DNA of 64,000 bases, from NCBI RefSeq assembly GCF_030381805.1, contig NZ_JAUDRH010000003.1, forward strand, positions 310,001 to 374,000. Direction: 5' to 3'. This document shows positions 62,815 to 64,000 of the stretch, piece by piece. The DNA is from Chlorogloeopsis sp. ULAP01. GTDB taxonomy: Bacteria; Cyanobacteriota; Cyanobacteriia; Cyanobacteriales; Nostocaceae. How positions within the stretch are numbered: position 1 is the stretch's first letter; each line of letters opens with the position of its first letter. The position numbers were made by a program, and so were the translations under genes. Under the pieces are notes generated by a model, which had not been told where the DNA came from, ran no database searches, and saw nothing but the letters and a program-made list of their open reading frames with translations.

Positions 62815-64000
62815 TCAGGAAAAAAATTGGCAGTGACAACGCTTTTGTACACTTGCTATTTTGAAAATTTCCTCTAATGTTAATTGTTGACAGCAAAGTT
62901 GATAAAGAGCAATATTAATTAATGCTGGATGTCCTCCTATCAGTTTCATTAGCTGTTGCACTTGGTTACTGTGTCTCCAATCAATACCATACCGTTCTAC
63001 TAATTCCATTGCTTGCTCATAAGTAAATTCCGATAATTTCAACGGTAGTCCAAGGTTAAATGGCGATTGATTAATATTAAGAGGAAGAGAAACATCTGTT
63101 GAATAAACAATCACTAGTCGCAACTTTTGCCATACTTGATCTTGTTGTGCTTCCTCTTGCCATGAGCGTAACAGAGGTAAAAATTCTCTAGCTAAATCAG
63201 GATACTCAAAAATATGCTGGACTTCATCCAATACCAATAATAAGGGTTTTTCTAAAGGAGCAAGCAAACATTCTTTTAGGTAAATGGTGCAGCTTAGTTT
63301 ACTACCAATTTCTTCATCCCAGTGTTTCTCGACATTAAATTCTATGCCTAGTTGACGAGAAATACTTGCAGCTAACCATTTCATGAATAAGTGCGGCTTT
63401 TGCAGAACATCAATATCAACTTGATTCAGATTTAATTTTACAGTTTCATAACCTAACGTTATAGCATGAGCTAATACTCTTAACATCAAAGAAGTTTTGC
63501 CCATTTCTCGACAACCCTCAATACGAATTACGCATCCGGGTTGCATAATTTCTTGATATGCTAGTTCTTCCAATCGAGGACGAGAGATATATAATTTGGA
63601 ATCTAAAGGTAAAGGGCCACTAGGATATTTATAATATGCAGTAAATTTTGATTGATAGCTATGGTTGAGCGATCGCTCCTTGAGTGCAACTTCACTTGAA
63701 AATTTCTCTGCACAAACAAGTGTGGAAACCAGTTGAGGCATTTGCTGTTGTAGGAACAATCCACTATTTGGCAAGAAATCCGCATTACCAACATTTTTGC
63801 AGAAATCTCGATTGATCACTTCATCTTCTTGAGTGTTTTCATCCAGACAATTAATATCATTGGAATCGAAGAAGGTGTAATCTTTCTTATCCAGGTGTAA
63901 ATCAAAAGCACTAAAACATATTCGCAGGGTACGTGGATCTATCCTAGAACTTAAAGACCATAAACGACTCAGGCTAGAGGTTGAGACTCCAATGCGATCG
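62815..64000 (-). CDS. AAA-like domain protein with N-terminal HTH, incomplete at the window edge and shortened at its 3' end
   Basis: The reading frame is open to base 64000, so the start lies outside. Before the MINRDF methionine at 63819 the frame continues upstream as RIGVSTSSLSRLWSLSSRID, PRTLRICFSAFDLHLDKKDY, an HTH-like lead known from cyanobacterial AAA-like proteins. Then PLPLDSKLYISRPRLEELAY, GCREMGKTSLMLRVLAHAI (Walker A) and LLLVLDEVQHIF (Walker B) form the ATPase. The C-terminus ends in ASVQKRCHCQFFS. In another frame the same bases give VYKSVVTANFFPE, which resembles the conserved end of such proteins, so an internal deletion and frameshift look likely. Function: STAND-like regulation is suspected, unproved. 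Confidence 0.78.
   Translation of the reverse strand, partial: DRIGVSTSSLSRLWSLSSRIDPRTLRICFSAFDLHLDKKDYTFFDSNDINCLDENTQEDEVINRDFCKNVGNADFLPNSGLFLQQQMPQLVSTLVCAEKFSSEVALKERSLNHSYQSKFTAYYKYPSGPLPLDSKLYISRPRLEELAYQEIMQPGCVIRIEGCREMGKTSLMLRVLAHAITLGYETVKLNLNQVDIDVLQKPHLFMKWLAASISRQLGIEFNVEKHWDEEIGSKLSCTIYLKECLLAPLEKPLLLVLDEVQHIFEYPDLAREFLPLLRSWQEEAQQDQVWQKLRLVIVYSTDVSLPLNINQSPFNLGLPLKLSEFTYEQAMELVERYGIDWRHSNQVQQLMKLIGGHPALINIALYQLCCQQLTLEEIFKIASVQKRCHCQFFS

Noticed and set aside
1..64000. CRISPR array, tRNA or rRNA genes
   Set aside because: No regularly spaced direct repeats of CRISPR type, no cloverleaf-like T-arm (GGTTCRANTCC) in a gap and no rRNA-like conserved sequence could be seen by eye; a tRNAscan or Infernal run would settle it.
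53593..64000. Defence island at the right edge
   Set aside because: AAA-like/HTH protein alone, without nuclease, toxin or reverse transcriptase genes, is not enough.

Overview
This window is chromosomal DNA of a cyanobacterium, most likely a filamentous and probably heterocyst-forming one (Nostocales). The case is cumulative. HIP1 octamers (GCGATCGC) are scattered through genes and gaps. There are many giant or hybrid kinases, two PEP-CTERM exported proteins, a RbcR-type LysR regulator, a Z-ISO/NnrU protein, a phytol-kinase-like enzyme, and several families known mainly from cyanobacteria (DUF3352, DUF3386, DUF2358, DUF1206). Short-tandem and palindromic repeats of the Nostoc type fill many intergenic gaps. 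Species cannot be fixed from the sequence. No rRNA, tRNA, CRISPR array, complete insertion sequence or prophage was found.

Layout. 0-9.8 kb: thioredoxin, NnrU/Z-ISO, RbcR-like regulator, a membrane Ser/Thr kinase followed by an anchored periplasmic-binding protein and the frameshifted wreck of a PstS-type binding protein, a Crp/Fnr regulator, an ArgRS-like protein lacking a catalytic core, and a HAD phosphatase. 9.8-18.5 kb: repeats, DUF4114 PEP-CTERM protein, DNA polymerase I, a second Ser/Thr kinase, a second PEP-CTERM protein, and an aspartyl-protease pseudogene broken by a small inverted-repeat element. 18.5-30.8 kb: DUF697 GTPase, DUF937 protein, NmrA-like reductase plus isochorismatase-fold operon, trypsin-like PDZ protease, an unassigned protein, half-size EamA transporter, bifunctional PutA and a GNAT. 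31-42.5 kb: PAS/GAF histidine kinase, B12-type binding protein, a 1.3 kb gene-poor stretch, response-regulator/kinase hybrid, GDPD, tandem paralogous membrane proteins, HrcA and rhodanese. 42.7-53.5 kb: DUF3352 lipoprotein, CysE, PNPOx-like and epoxide-hydrolase-like pair, DUF1206, GHL10-type glycosidase plus DUF2358, phytol/farnesol kinase, coiled-coil membrane protein and a divergent sigma factor. 53.6-64 kb: a two-gene signalling operon (2035-residue Ser/Thr kinase-AAA-GAF-histidine kinase-receiver protein, then a receiver-PAS-kinase-receiver hybrid), a DUF3386 protein and the 3' part of an HTH/AAA-like gene that runs off the right edge.

Most genes are single-gene units with hairpin terminators. 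Clear operon-like pairs are 21180-22702, 46206-47654, 48824-50431, 39163-40521 and 53593-61683. The strongest unusual signals are a cluster of decaying genes (four pseudogenes plus a damaged AAA gene), repeat DNA inserted in frame inside PutA and the giant kinase, a dispersed palindrome whose loop core is inverted between two copies, a catalytic-domain-less ArgRS paralogue, and an isochorismatase-fold enzyme without the usual cysteine. I did not find a compact set of genes that I would call a proven new system. The kinase plus binding-protein pair at 3.2-6.5 kb and the giant kinase operon are the best candidates for further attention.
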